A DNA stretch of 64,000 bases, taken from Chromobacterium sp. ATCC 53434. GTDB lineage: Bacteria > Pseudomonadota > Gammaproteobacteria > Burkholderiales > Chromobacteriaceae. The position numbers and the translations under genes were made by a program. Position 1 is the stretch's first letter; each line of letters begins with the position of its first letter. This document shows positions 53,187 through 62,733 of the stretch, piece after piece. The DNA lies in the NCBI RefSeq assembly GCF_002848345.1, contig NZ_CP025429.1, forward strand, positions 2,046,001 through 2,110,000, in the 5' to 3' direction. Below the pieces are notes generated by a model. It worked only from the letters and a program-made list of their open reading frames with translations. It made no database searches and was not told the origin of the DNA.

Positions 53187-54092
53187 ATGAGCAACGCTGC
53201 CGCAGACTTTGAAGTCGCCGAACACTCCGGCCAGGAAGACCTGGATTCGGACGCCGATTTCATTCGCATCGACGCCGTGATCTGCGAACACGACGCAGTC
53301 GGGCAGGGGCCGCTGCGAAAAGGAAGCGAGCCTTTCCATTGGCTAACGGTCGAGACGGTCAGCCGGGCGCTGTTGGCAAGATCGGCGGATGTGAGGGTGG
53401 GCGTCTGGCTGTTGAGGGCCGCGGTGGCGCAACGCGGCCTCGCCGGCGCGGCCGAAGGCCTGGCCGTGCTGGGCGAACTGGCAACGCGGCCTGCTGGAAC
53501 GATACGCCCGATCGCCGCGCACGATGAGACGGCGGGCGAATTGCATGGCCCTCATCTGGCCTGGCTGTGCGGAGACGCCTTCCTGCACCAGCTGAGACAC
53601 AGCCGCCTGAGCCCGGCAAGCGATGCCTCCGTGCTCCAGCTGCTAAGCAATGGACCGGCCGGCGTCTCTTTGGCCGAACAAGAAGGCGCCCGCCGCGCCC
53701 TGCAGGGAATGCGCGTCGATCTGGTCCGCCTGACGCGGCTGAGCGAACAAGAGGCTTTTGTCGAGCCGTTCGACTGCAGTCGGCTGATCGCCCTGTTGGA
53801 CGATCTGGCCGCTGAGCTGTCCACGCCGGCGCCGCCTGGCGGGACAGGGCCGCCGGCATCGGCACCCTCGGACCCGGCATCGGCGGTGATGCTCTCGCGG
53901 GAGGACGTGGCGGCGGCGCTGGATTCGATCATCGCCTACTTCCGCGAACACGAACCTGGCCATCCCGCGCCGATCTTTTTGCTGCGCACCAAGCGGATGC
54001 TGGGCGCGGGCTTCGAGGACTTGATGGCTGAGCTGTTCGCCGAATCGGACGCGCTGGTGGCGAAACTGGACCGTCCCCGGCCTCCACAATAG
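53187..54092 (+). CDS. tssA: type VI secretion protein TssA (ImpA-like)
   Basis: A 301-residue TssA-type protein. The ImpA N-terminal domain is seen at about 55-115 (LLARSADVRVGVWLLRAAVAQRGLAG in part), and the C-terminus (LDSIIAYFREHEPGHPAPIFLLRTKRMLG) has the TssA end motif. TssA caps the growing sheath at its distal or baseplate end. The protein is short for the family and has a Pro/Ala-rich linker at about 225-245. Start 53187 has CAGGAT upstream; an earlier ATG at 53115 has no ribosome site. First gene of the operon in this window. Confidence 0.82.
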   Translation: MSNAAADFEVAEHSGQEDLDSDADFIRIDAVICEHDAVGQGPLRKGSEPFHWLTVETVSRALLARSADVRVGVWLLRAAVAQRGLAGAAEGLAVLGELATRPAGTIRPIAAHDETAGELHGPHLAWLCGDAFLHQLRHSRLSPASDASVLQLLSNGPAGVSLAEQEGARRALQGMRVDLVRLTRLSEQEAFVEPFDCSRLIALLDDLAAELSTPAPPGGTGPPASAPSDPASAVMLSREDVAAALDSIIAYFREHEPGHPAPIFLLRTKRMLGAGFEDLMAELFAESDALVAKLDRPRPPQ

Positions 54093-54119
54093 CCATTCGA
54101 TATACAGGAGACATGTGCC

Positions 54120-54650
54120 ATGGCGCGACAGAAGGATGCGCAGAAGTTCATCGGAGAGAGCCGGGCGCCTCGCGTGCAGATCGAATACGACGTCGAGGTC
54201 TACGGTTCGCAGAAGAAAGTGGAGCTGCCTTTTGTCGCCGGCGTGCTGGCCGACCTCTCCGGTGACAACGTCGAGCCTCTGGGAGCGGTCGAGGATCGCC
54301 GCTTCACCGAAATCGACGATGAGAATTTCGATATGCGGATGGCGCAGATCGCGCCATCGCTCAGCTACCACGTCAGAAACGTGATCACCGACGATGGGAC
54401 GCTGATACCGATAGACTTGAGCTTCGATTCGATGGAGTCCTTCGAGCCGGCCGCCGTGGTCAGGAAAATTCCGGAACTCGCGGTCATGCTCGAAGCCAGA
54501 AGCCAGTTGAAGGAATTGCTGACCTATATGGACGGCAAGGTGGCCGCGGAAGAATTGATCGAGCAATTGCTGAAAGACATGAATCTGTCCGACGCGGAGG
54601 CCGCGCCCGACACAGACGGGACGCCCAAGACCGACGGGGAGGCGACATGA
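54120..54650 (+). CDS. tssB: type VI sheath small subunit TssB (VipA)
   Basis: A 176-residue TssB: RAPRVQIEYDVEVYG at the start, LPFVAGVLADLSG, and DRRFTEIDDENFD followed by FDSMESFEPAAVV, all typical. With TssC it forms the contractile sheath. The tail end is acidic and disordered (DAEAAPDTDGTPKTDGEAT). Preceded by CAGGAGACATG and overlapping tssC by four bases (ATGA). Confidence 0.95.
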   Translation: MARQKDAQKFIGESRAPRVQIEYDVEVYGSQKKVELPFVAGVLADLSGDNVEPLGAVEDRRFTEIDDENFDMRMAQIAPSLSYHVRNVITDDGTLIPIDLSFDSMESFEPAAVVRKIPELAVMLEARSQLKELLTYMDGKVAAEELIEQLLKDMNLSDAEAAPDTDGTPKTDGEAT

Positions 54651-56161
54651 GCGCGCAAGCCGAAGCCCGGTCGACCACCGCCGCACCGGACCAGGCGGAG
54701 GCGCCGATAGACGATGGCCTGAAAGACATCCTGAGGCGCTCGTTCAGGCCGCGCACCAGCGAGGCGGCGGAAGCGGTGCAGAGCGCGGTCCAGACCCTGC
54801 TGACCTATGCGCGGCGCAACCGGGTGGTGGTGCGCGAGGATGTCGCTCAGACGGTGGAGCAGCTGGTGGCCGAGCTGGACAAGAAAATTTCGGAACAACT
54901 GACCCTGGTTCTGCACAACGAGCATTTCCAGCGCCTGGAAGGCGCTTGGCGCGGTTTGCACTATCTGGTGTTCAACACCGACACCAAGGAAAACCTGAAG
55001 ATACGTTATCTGAACATCTCGAAGAAGGAGCTGGGCAGAACGCTGCGACGCTACAAGGGCGTGGTATGGGATCAGAGTCCCATCTTCAAGATGATCTACG
55101 AACAGGAATACGGACAGTTCGGCGGCGAGCCGTTCGGCTGCCTGATCGGCGACTACCACTTCGACCACGGCATGCAGGACATTGCCGTGCTGACCGAAAT
55201 GTCCAAGATATCGGCGGCGGCGCACGCGCCCTTCATCGCCGCCGCCGCGCCCAGCCTGCTGCAGATGGACGACTGGAGCGAATTGTCGAACCCGCGCGAC
55301 GTCTCCAAGATATTCACCGCCACCGAGTACGCCTTCTGGCGGCGGCTCCGGGAAAGCAACGACTCGCGTTATCTGGCGCTGACGCTGCCGCGTTTCCTGG
55401 CCCGGGTCCCGTATGGACCGAAAACGCAGCCGATAGAGGAGTTCGGCTTCGAGGAGAAGGTAGACCCGGACCGCGCCGCCGATTTCTGCTGGGCGAATTC
55501 CGCGTACGCGATGGCGGCCAATATCACGCGCGCGTTCAGCACCTATGGCTGGTGCACCAAGATACGCGGCGTCGAATCCGGCGGCGCGGTCGAGGTGCTG
55601 CCCAAGTTCGTACTGCCGTCGCAGGACAACGAGGTAGAGCTGCATTGCCCGACGGAAATCGCCATCTCGGACCGCCGTGAGCACGAGTTGTCCGAGTCCG
55701 GGCTGATGCCGCTGGTCTACCGCAAGAATTCCGACATGGCGGCCTTCATCGGCGCCAAGACGGTGCACCGTCCGGCGGTGTACGAGGACGACGACGCCAC
55801 CGCCAACGCCAATCTGTCGTCGCGCCTGCCATACATCTTCGCCACCTGCCGTTTCGCCCATTACCTCAAATGCATCGTGCGGGACAAGATCGGCTCCTTC
55901 AAATCGCGCGAAGACACCCAGCGCTGGCTGAACGAGTGGCTGATGAACTATGTGGACGGCGACCCGAGCATTTCCAGCGAAATCACCAAATCCAAACGCC
56001 CGCTGTCGGCGGCCGAGGTCCTCGTCGACGAATTGCCTGAAAACCCCGGCTACTACCGCGCCCAGTTCTTCCTCCGGCCGCATTTCCAGCTGGAAGGACT
56101 GACGGTGTCGTTGAGGCTGGTTTCCAAACTGCCGTCGGTGAAGCAGGAGAACACCCGCTGA
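54647..56161 (+). CDS. tssC: type VI sheath large subunit TssC (VipB)
   Basis: A 504-residue TssC. Landmarks: ILHNEHFQRLEGAWRGLHYL-like region near 85-105, GEPFGCLIGDYHFDHG, PFIAAAAPSLLQMD, FLARVPYGPKT, FCWANSAYAMAANITRAFSTYGWC and the C-terminal FRPHFQLEG-like end (FFLRPHFQLEGLTVSLRLVSKLP). It forms the outer layer of the sheath with TssB and is the part unwound by ClpV. Full length; coupled to tssB. Confidence 0.96.
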   Translation: MSAQAEARSTTAAPDQAEAPIDDGLKDILRRSFRPRTSEAAEAVQSAVQTLLTYARRNRVVVREDVAQTVEQLVAELDKKISEQLTLVLHNEHFQRLEGAWRGLHYLVFNTDTKENLKIRYLNISKKELGRTLRRYKGVVWDQSPIFKMIYEQEYGQFGGEPFGCLIGDYHFDHGMQDIAVLTEMSKISAAAHAPFIAAAAPSLLQMDDWSELSNPRDVSKIFTATEYAFWRRLRESNDSRYLALTLPRFLARVPYGPKTQPIEEFGFEEKVDPDRAADFCWANSAYAMAANITRAFSTYGWCTKIRGVESGGAVEVLPKFVLPSQDNEVELHCPTEIAISDRREHELSESGLMPLVYRKNSDMAAFIGAKTVHRPAVYEDDDATANANLSSRLPYIFATCRFAHYLKCIVRDKIGSFKSREDTQRWLNEWLMNYVDGDPSISSEITKSKRPLSAAEVLVDELPENPGYYRAQFFLRPHFQLEGLTVSLRLVSKLPSVKQENTR

Positions 56162-56251
56162 GCAGTGCGGCCCGCGGCGGCAAGGACCTGAGCCGCTCGA
56201 CGCCGGTATCCCGTTCAGGTCTGGCAAATCCATCACTTGGAGCATCGCGAC

Positions 56252-56779
56252 ATGGCAAACGCACTGGTTGACTACTTTCTGCAGATCGAAGGGGTTGAAG
56301 GGGAATCGACCGACCAGCAATATCCGGGACTGATACAGATCCACAGCTGGCAGTGGGCCGAGGAAAACTCGGGGAAGTGGGGCTTCGGCAGCGGCGGAGG
56401 CGCCGGCAAGGTGGAAATGAAGGATTTCGAATTCCGGATGGTGTCCAACAAGGCCTCTCCGAAGCTGTTCCTGATGTGCGCCACCGGCGAGCACATCCCG
56501 CGCGCCAAACTGATCTGCCGCAAATCCGGCAAGGGGCAGCAGGACTTCATGATCATCACCTTCGCCAGCGGCCTCGTATCGTCGTTCCGCACCCTGGGCA
56601 ATATCCCGCATACCGTCATGGTCGGCGGCAGCAGCGATACCGAAAGCGTGCTGCCCACCGACGAGATCAAGATCAATTTCGCCAAGATCGAGTTCGAATA
56701 TCGGGAGCAGCGCAACGACGGGACCATGGGCGCGGTGATCAAGGCAGGCTACGACCTGAAGCTGAACGCGGCGGTATAG
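56252..56779 (+). CDS. hcp: type VI tube protein Hcp
   Basis: A 175-residue Hcp: DYFLQIEGVEGESTD at the start, IQIHSWQWAEEN, DFEFRMVSNKASPKLFLMCATGEH, and FAKIEFEYREQ near the end. Hexamer rings stack into the inner tube and are secreted. ATG at 56252 is preceded by TTGGAG; the 90 bases after tssC have no terminator, so it may be transcribed together with it, though hcp often also has extra mRNA from processing. Confidence 0.95.
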   Translation: MANALVDYFLQIEGVEGESTDQQYPGLIQIHSWQWAEENSGKWGFGSGGGAGKVEMKDFEFRMVSNKASPKLFLMCATGEHIPRAKLICRKSGKGQQDFMIITFASGLVSSFRTLGNIPHTVMVGGSSDTESVLPTDEIKINFAKIEFEYREQRNDGTMGAVIKAGYDLKLNAAV

Positions 56780-56847
56780 CTCGCAATGGGCCGGGTTCTT
56801 TCTTCTCATCCTTTCGGGCGGCGTCGCAACAGCGGCGCCGGGCTGAC

Positions 56848-57285
56848 ATGACTCCACGATTGTACGATCGCCTGTCCGCCCGCCTGGGGCGCGATGCGCT
56901 CGCCACCAGTCTTTCGCGCGATCTGGCGCATCTGATGAATGCGGCCACGCGCGGGGCGGACCTGTGCCTGGCAGGCAGTCAGCTGGAGTCTTCGGTATGG
57001 AATTATGGCCAGCCGCCGCTTGCAGACGGGAAGTCGAACCAGGTCGATCCGATGCGCGTCTGCGCTCACATCCGGGAGGCGATTCGCGGCTTCGAAACGC
57101 GGCTGGACGCGGACAGCGTGGAAGTGCGCACGCGCGCCGACAGCGGTCCGTCGATGCGACAACTGCTGTATTTCGACATCACGGCGTCGATTCGCGGCGA
57201 TGGAAGCGTTGTCACATTGTGTCTGGCGCTGGACTTCCTGGGCGGCTTTTTCATGTCGCGCACCGAGAGAGGCGCAATCCGATGA
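56848..57285 (+). CDS. tssE: type VI baseplate protein TssE (gp25-like)
   Basis: A 145-residue TssE, homologous to the T4 gp25 baseplate protein. It starts MTPRLYDRLSARLG, carries VWNYGQPPLADG (the family motif around the conserved YG), and ends with a FDITASIRGDG-type strand. It nucleates the sheath on the baseplate with TssF and TssG. Overlaps tssF by four bases (ATGA). Confidence 0.88.
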   Translation: MTPRLYDRLSARLGRDALATSLSRDLAHLMNAATRGADLCLAGSQLESSVWNYGQPPLADGKSNQVDPMRVCAHIREAIRGFETRLDADSVEVRTRADSGPSMRQLLYFDITASIRGDGSVVTLCLALDFLGGFFMSRTERGAIR

Positions 57286-59144
57286 ACTTTCTCGACCATT
57301 ACAACAGCGAGCTGCGCCATCTGCGCGAGGCCGGCGCGCGCTTCGCGCGCGAGCATCCGCAGATCGCATCGTCGCTCGGCCTGCAGCCGAACTCCACCGC
57401 CGACCCCTTCGTCGAGCGCCTGCTGGAGGGCGTGGCCTTTCTTTCGGCCCGGGTACAGACCCGGCTGGACATGGAGTGCGCCGAGTTCGCGCGGCAGGCC
57501 CTGTGCCAGGTCTGCCCGCTGTATCTGAGCGCCACGCCGGCGATGTCCAGCTTCGCCTTCCACCCCGATTTCGGCTCGCCGGGGGCGTTCCGCGGCCGCC
57601 ACCTGCCACGTGGCACGCTGATTCGCGCCGCGCTTCCAGGGCGGGCCCGGTCCGTCACGTTTTCGACAGCGCGCGACGTGACCCTGCTGCCGCTTCGCCT
57701 GGAGCGGGCGGAGTGTCGCCGCAGCCTGGGCGACGTGTCCGCCGAATTGGCCAGATATTTGACGCCGGCGCAGGCGGCGTTGCGGCTTAGCTTCCGCCTG
57801 GAGGGCAATACCACGCTGAAGGAGCTGGCCGAAATGACCGGAGGCGGAAAGCCTTTGCATTTGAGCCTGGCCGGCGATCTGCCGCGCGCCTACGCCCTGC
57901 ACAGAACGATGCTGGTGGACACCTCCGCCTGGTACGCCATCGCCGCGGACGAGCAGGGCGAGGCGCTGTTGAACCTGCCGCTGGATAGGCTGCGCCTGTC
58001 CGCGACAGACGAAGGCGAGTCCTTATTGCCGGCCGATCCCGGCGGCCTACCGGGCCTGCGCCTGCTGCGGGAATACTTCGCCCAGCCCGCGCGCTTGCTG
58101 AGCGTGGAAATGGACGCGCTGACCCCCTTGGCGAAGAAGGCGCCGCTGGCCCGCAGTTTCGAACTGATACTCGCCTTGCGGCATCCGCCGGCCGATCTGA
58201 TAGGCGAAGTCGACGCCGGCCAGTTCCGGCTGTTTGCCACGCCGGCGATCAATCTCTATCCGAAGCGGCTGGACCCGGTCCCGTATGATCCGAACCAGAC
58301 CGAGCAATGGATTCCCGTCGACCGGATGCGCCCCGCCGAGCATCATTTGTGGCGGCTGCTGGAGGTGGCCGTCTGCGACAGCAACGGCCGCTCGCACGCG
58401 GCGCGCCCGGCCCTGGACGCAGGCGGCTATCAAAGCGAGGAGGCCGCGGCGCGCTACTCGCTGCGCCGCGAGCCGGCGCTTCAAAGCGAAAGCCCGCGGC
58501 AGTCGCGCCCGGACGCGCTGGGCAGCCACGATCTGATCACCATTTCCGCCTGCTCCAGCGAACTGGGCCTCGACGATATCGCGACGCTGACCGGCAAGGC
58601 GCTGGTGGCCGATCGCGGCTGGCGGCCGGAAGACCTGCCCGCGGCGGAGCTGAGCGTGGAAGGCGGCGGCGCGGCCGAGCGGGTGGAGTGCCTGTGGCCT
58701 GCCAGCGCGCCCCGGGCCATCCCGGACCTGGAACGCTGCTGGCAGGCCGTGTCGCATATTGGATTGAACTCTCTGAGCCTGAGGGGTGCGGAGCGCCAGG
58801 ACATCTGCACCCGGCTGATGGAGATGCTGAGGCTGGCGGCCAAGTCCGGCGCGGCGCTGGACAGACAGCGCATAGACAGCCTGAAGTCCGCCAGCCTCCA
58901 GGCCTGCTTCATTGCGGCCGGCCGTGGCTCTCCGCAAGGATTGGTCCGCGGCGTGCGCGCTGAGATCGATATTTCCTCCGTCATGCACGCCGATCGCGGC
59001 GCCTGGCTGTTCGGCCGTCTGCTAGCGCAGACGCTTGCCCAGTCGCTGACGCTGAACGACGGCATCGAGGTCCGTGTCCTGCTGGACGGGGAGCTGGCCA
59101 GCCTGCATGGCAATACGCTGCGCGCCGATGGAGAACTGCAATGA
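57282..59144 (+). CDS. tssF: type VI baseplate protein TssF
   Basis: A 620-residue TssF: the invariant start FLDHYNSELRHLREAGARFA, EHPQIASSLGL, DPFVERLLEGVAFLSARVQ, and further on CVNLYPKR-like PAINLYPKRLDPV. It forms two copies per wedge with TssG in the baseplate. The start overlaps the tssE stop, and its stop overlaps the tssG start, so the three are co-translated. Confidence 0.95.
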   Translation: MNFLDHYNSELRHLREAGARFAREHPQIASSLGLQPNSTADPFVERLLEGVAFLSARVQTRLDMECAEFARQALCQVCPLYLSATPAMSSFAFHPDFGSPGAFRGRHLPRGTLIRAALPGRARSVTFSTARDVTLLPLRLERAECRRSLGDVSAELARYLTPAQAALRLSFRLEGNTTLKELAEMTGGGKPLHLSLAGDLPRAYALHRTMLVDTSAWYAIAADEQGEALLNLPLDRLRLSATDEGESLLPADPGGLPGLRLLREYFAQPARLLSVEMDALTPLAKKAPLARSFELILALRHPPADLIGEVDAGQFRLFATPAINLYPKRLDPVPYDPNQTEQWIPVDRMRPAEHHLWRLLEVAVCDSNGRSHAARPALDAGGYQSEEAAARYSLRREPALQSESPRQSRPDALGSHDLITISACSSELGLDDIATLTGKALVADRGWRPEDLPAAELSVEGGGAAERVECLWPASAPRAIPDLERCWQAVSHIGLNSLSLRGAERQDICTRLMEMLRLAAKSGAALDRQRIDSLKSASLQACFIAAGRGSPQGLVRGVRAEIDISSVMHADRGAWLFGRLLAQTLAQSLTLNDGIEVRVLLDGELASLHGNTLRADGELQ

Positions 59145-60118
59145 AACGGCAGCAGTGGACGCGTGAGCTGCATCCGCACCGAAGCTTTTTCGAGCTGATG
59201 CGCCGCGTTGAAACCCTGCAACGGCAGCGGACGGAAGCGACGACGGAACGCGGCCGGGACCGCCGGCCGGACTGGCTGACGCTTGAACAGACCGCCGACA
59301 TGCGTTTCGCCAGCGCCGAAGTCTCGTCGGTGCGGATAGCGGCCGAAGAGGAGGGCGCGTCGCCGCAAGTGGGCGTGGCCTGCCGTCATTTTGGCCTGTT
59401 CGCGCCCTACGGGCCGCTGCCACTCTATATCACCGAACACGCGCTGCACGAGCGCCGGCTCGAACACAACCCCGCCTTCGAGCGCTTCGTCAACCTGGCC
59501 TGCGGCGACTTGGCCTGGATGCACTACCGGGCCCGTTCCGTGATGCATCCGGCGCTGGGCTATGAACGCGGCCGCCATCCGTTCGCGGAGAGGATAAGCG
59601 CGCTGGCCTACGCCGGTCCGGACGCGGATGGAAAAATCGACCGCCACGCCGCCGCCTGCCGGCATAGCCATCCGGGCGCCTATCTGGCGCCGCGCCGATC
59701 GCTGGCGGATCTGCAAAAGATAATGGCCGGTTATTTCGACGTGCCGGTGCAGCTACTTCCCAGGCGAGGACGCTGGATCGCGTTATCGGCCGCCTCCGGC
59801 CCTTGCCGGCTGGGCCGCTGGCGGCTAGGCAGCAGGATATGGGATGTGCAGCACACGCTGGAAATCCTGATCGGGCCGATAGACGCCGCCGATTTCCCGC
59901 ACTGGCAGCGGCGCGCCGACGCAGTGCTGGCGATATTTGCCGTCGCCGCCGATTTTTCCGACGGCCGGATCGGGCCGCTGATCAAGGTTCAGGTCCGCAC
60001 GAGGCCGGAACTGGCAGGCAGGGTGGGGCGCATGCGCCTGGGCGTGGACGCATGGTCCCGGCCCGGAGCGGCGCTCCGGACCATCATCGTATACGACTCA
60101 TTCCGGGATCCGCAGTGA
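59141..60118 (+). CDS. tssG: type VI baseplate protein TssG
   Basis: A 325-residue TssG with FFELMRRVETLQ near the start, FGLFAPYGPLPLYITEHA and FERFVNLACGDLAWMHYRA, then YFDVPVQLLPRRGRWIALS and LGSRIWDVQHTLEI in the second half. It completes the wedge with TssE and TssF. The TGA overlaps the GTG start of clpV. Confidence 0.94.
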   Translation: MKRQQWTRELHPHRSFFELMRRVETLQRQRTEATTERGRDRRPDWLTLEQTADMRFASAEVSSVRIAAEEEGASPQVGVACRHFGLFAPYGPLPLYITEHALHERRLEHNPAFERFVNLACGDLAWMHYRARSVMHPALGYERGRHPFAERISALAYAGPDADGKIDRHAAACRHSHPGAYLAPRRSLADLQKIMAGYFDVPVQLLPRRGRWIALSAASGPCRLGRWRLGSRIWDVQHTLEILIGPIDAADFPHWQRRADAVLAIFAVAADFSDGRIGPLIKVQVRTRPELAGRVGRMRLGVDAWSRPGAALRTIIVYDSFRDPQ

Positions 60119-62733
60119 ACCGAGAGCGCATTTTCGGCCGTCTAGGCCCCATCGCCTACAACGCGCTGGTCGAGGCCACCGCGCTGGGACGCTCGCGCCG
60201 GCACGCGCTGGTCGATCTCGACCATTGGCTCTACAGCCTGCTGAGCCATGGCGGCAGCGACGCCGCGCTGCTGCTGGAGGCGCTGGACTGCTCGCCGTCA
60301 GTCATCCAGCAACGGATAGCCAAGGTGCTGGACACGATGGAGATCGGCGGCGATTCGCTGCGCGACATCTCGCCGGCGCTGGAACGCAGCGTGGCGCCCG
60401 CCATCACCTGGAGCCAGATCGCGGCGCCGGCCCCCAAGGTGCGCAGCGGCCACTTGCTGCTGGCCTGGCTGGACGACGCGTCCACCCGGCGCTGGCTGCT
60501 GCATCGCACCGGTCTCGAGCTGTCCCGCCTGACGCAAGATGAGATCATCGCGCGTTACGAGACGCTGGCCGGCAATTGGCCCGAGGCGGCAGGCTCGCCT
60601 TCCGTCGCGAGCGAGGCCGGCGAGGCGGCCGACCCGGCCGCCGTGCTGCGGCAATGGGCAGTCTGTCTGACCGAGCAGGCCGCCGCCGGCGAACTGGACC
60701 CGGTGATAGGGCGGGACGCCGAGTTGCGCACGGTGATAGACGTATTGTCGCGGCGGCGGCAGAACAATCCCATCCTGGTCGGCGAGGCCGGCGTGGGCAA
60801 GACCGCCATCGTAGAGGCGCTGGCGCAGCGCATTCACAGTGGCGACGTGCCGCCAGGCTTGCGCGGCGCGCAGATATGGATGCTGGACATCGCCCGGCTG
60901 CAGGCTGGTGCCGGCATGCGCGGGGAGTTCGAACAGCGGCTGCGGGCTGTGATCGACGCGGTGATAGCGTCTCCGGCGCCGGTGATCCTGTTCTGCGACG
61001 AAACCCACACGCTGATCGGCGCCGGCGGCAATGCCGGCACCGGCGACGCCGCCAATCTGATCAAGCCGATGCTGGCGCGCGGCCAGCTGCGCATGGTCGC
61101 GGCGACCACCTGGTCGGAATACAAACAGTACATAGAACCGGATTCGGCGCTGGTGCGGCGTTTCCAGGCCGTCACCGTCAACGAGCCCGACGACGATACC
61201 GCGGTGGACATGCTGCGGATGATCGCGCCGCGCTTCGCCGCCCACCACGGTGTCCACATCGCCGACGCCGCGCTACGCGCGGCCGTGGCCCTGTCCCGCC
61301 GCTATCTGCCGACCAGGCAGCTGCCGGACAAGGCGATAGGCCTGCTGGACACCGCCTGCGCCCGGGTGGCTATGAGCCAGAGCTGCCAACCGGCGGAGCT
61401 GGACCGGCTGCATCACCAGGCCTTGACGCTGGAGCAGGCGCTGGCGTGGCAGGCTCGGGACCTGCGCATGGGCTTGCCGCCCGGCCCTGACGGTGGACAG
61501 CTGGAGAACCGGCGCGCCGAACTCGCCGAGCAAGCCCTCGAATTGAACATCGAGATGCAGGCCCAGCGCGCCGAGGTCAACGCCTGGCGGGAGCGGCTGG
61601 CTCGGGAGGAGGAGGCCGACGCGGAGCAGGCCGAGGTGCTCGGCGCCGCCGAGCGCCTGGTGCGTCCGTGGGTTGATCAGCACGCGGTCGCCGAGGTGCT
61701 GTCGGAATGGACCCAAGTGCCTGTCACGCAAATGGCCCAGGACGAGGCCAGGCGGCTAATGGCCTTGCGGTGGGAACTGGATCGGCACATCCAGGGACAG
61801 GCGGCCGGCCTGGACGCCATCGTGGAGGCGCTGCAAGTTGCGCACGCCGGGCTCGGCGATCCGCAGCGCCCGCTGGCGGTGATGATGTTGACCGGTCCCA
61901 CCGGCACCGGCAAGAGCCAGACAGCGGTCGCACTCGCCCAGGCGCTGTTCGGCGGCGAGCGCAACCTGCTTCGCTTCAACATGAATGAGTTCCAGGAAGC
62001 GCACACCGTCTCCACGCTCAAGGGCGCGCCGCCCGGCTATGTAGGCTTTGGCCGTGGTGGCCGGCTGACCGAGGCCGTGCGCAAAAAGCCTTACAGCGTG
62101 CTGTTGCTGGACGAGTTCGACCGCGCCCACCCGGACGTGCACGAGATGTTCTACCAGGTGTTCGACCAGGGTTGGATGGAGGACGGCGAGGGGCGGCACA
62201 TCAATTTCCGCAACTGCCTGATCCTGTTGACCAGCAATCTGGGCGACGCCGAAATCGAGGCCGCCTGCGCCGGCGCGCCCGACATCGCCCAAGCGCGGCT
62301 GGACGCGATGGCGCGAAAGCGCTTGCAGCAGCGCTTCCCGCCGGCCTTGCTGGCGCGGATGCGGGTTGTCGCCTTCCGGCCGCTGGACGAGTCCGCGCTG
62401 GCCGGCATCGCGCGGCAGGCACTGGACGAGATCGGCCAGCGCCTGAGCGCCAACGGGCTGGGCTGGTCCGCGGACGCGGACGCTGCGGACTGGATCGCGC
62501 GGGCGGTGGCCCGCCATCCAGCCAGCGGTCGCGCGGTGAGGGACTTGCTGCGCCAGACTGTGATGCCGGCGATCGCGCGATGCTTGCTGGAAGCGCGCGC
62601 CGCCGACCATTCGCTGCGCAACGTGCGCCTGGGCGCGGCCGATGGACTGGAGCTGATTTTCGACGAAGCCGAGTCCCTGCAGCTCCAGCCGGGCGCGCCA
62701 TCCGATACTCCAGGAGAATCCGCATGCGCTTGA
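60115..62733 (+). CDS. tssH: type VI ATPase TssH (ClpV)
   Basis: An 872-residue AAA+ disaggregase that recycles contracted sheath. GTG start at 60115, in a GTGA overlap with tssG. The N-domain (about 1-150) binds the TssC helix; AAA-1 has Walker A GEAGVGKTA and Walker B ILFCDETHTLIGAGG; AAA-2 has GPTGTGKSQ and LLLDEFDRAHPDV, with the pore loop region GAPPGYVGFGRGG. Arg fingers are plausible in DSALVRRFQ and FPPALLARM. All ATPase motifs are intact. It overlaps vgrG by ten bases. Confidence 0.95.
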   Translation: MNRERIFGRLGPIAYNALVEATALGRSRRHALVDLDHWLYSLLSHGGSDAALLLEALDCSPSVIQQRIAKVLDTMEIGGDSLRDISPALERSVAPAITWSQIAAPAPKVRSGHLLLAWLDDASTRRWLLHRTGLELSRLTQDEIIARYETLAGNWPEAAGSPSVASEAGEAADPAAVLRQWAVCLTEQAAAGELDPVIGRDAELRTVIDVLSRRRQNNPILVGEAGVGKTAIVEALAQRIHSGDVPPGLRGAQIWMLDIARLQAGAGMRGEFEQRLRAVIDAVIASPAPVILFCDETHTLIGAGGNAGTGDAANLIKPMLARGQLRMVAATTWSEYKQYIEPDSALVRRFQAVTVNEPDDDTAVDMLRMIAPRFAAHHGVHIADAALRAAVALSRRYLPTRQLPDKAIGLLDTACARVAMSQSCQPAELDRLHHQALTLEQALAWQARDLRMGLPPGPDGGQLENRRAELAEQALELNIEMQAQRAEVNAWRERLAREEEADAEQAEVLGAAERLVRPWVDQHAVAEVLSEWTQVPVTQMAQDEARRLMALRWELDRHIQGQAAGLDAIVEALQVAHAGLGDPQRPLAVMMLTGPTGTGKSQTAVALAQALFGGERNLLRFNMNEFQEAHTVSTLKGAPPGYVGFGRGGRLTEAVRKKPYSVLLLDEFDRAHPDVHEMFYQVFDQGWMEDGEGRHINFRNCLILLTSNLGDAEIEAACAGAPDIAQARLDAMARKRLQQRFPPALLARMRVVAFRPLDESALAGIARQALDEIGQRLSANGLGWSADADAADWIARAVARHPASGRAVRDLLRQTVMPAIARCLLEARAADHSLRNVRLGAADGLELIFDEAESLQLQPGAPSDTPGESACA

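Noticed and set aside
54524..56857. 777-codon open frame on the minus strand across tssB-hcp
   Set aside because: It runs across several real genes in antisense and carries no recognisable domain.
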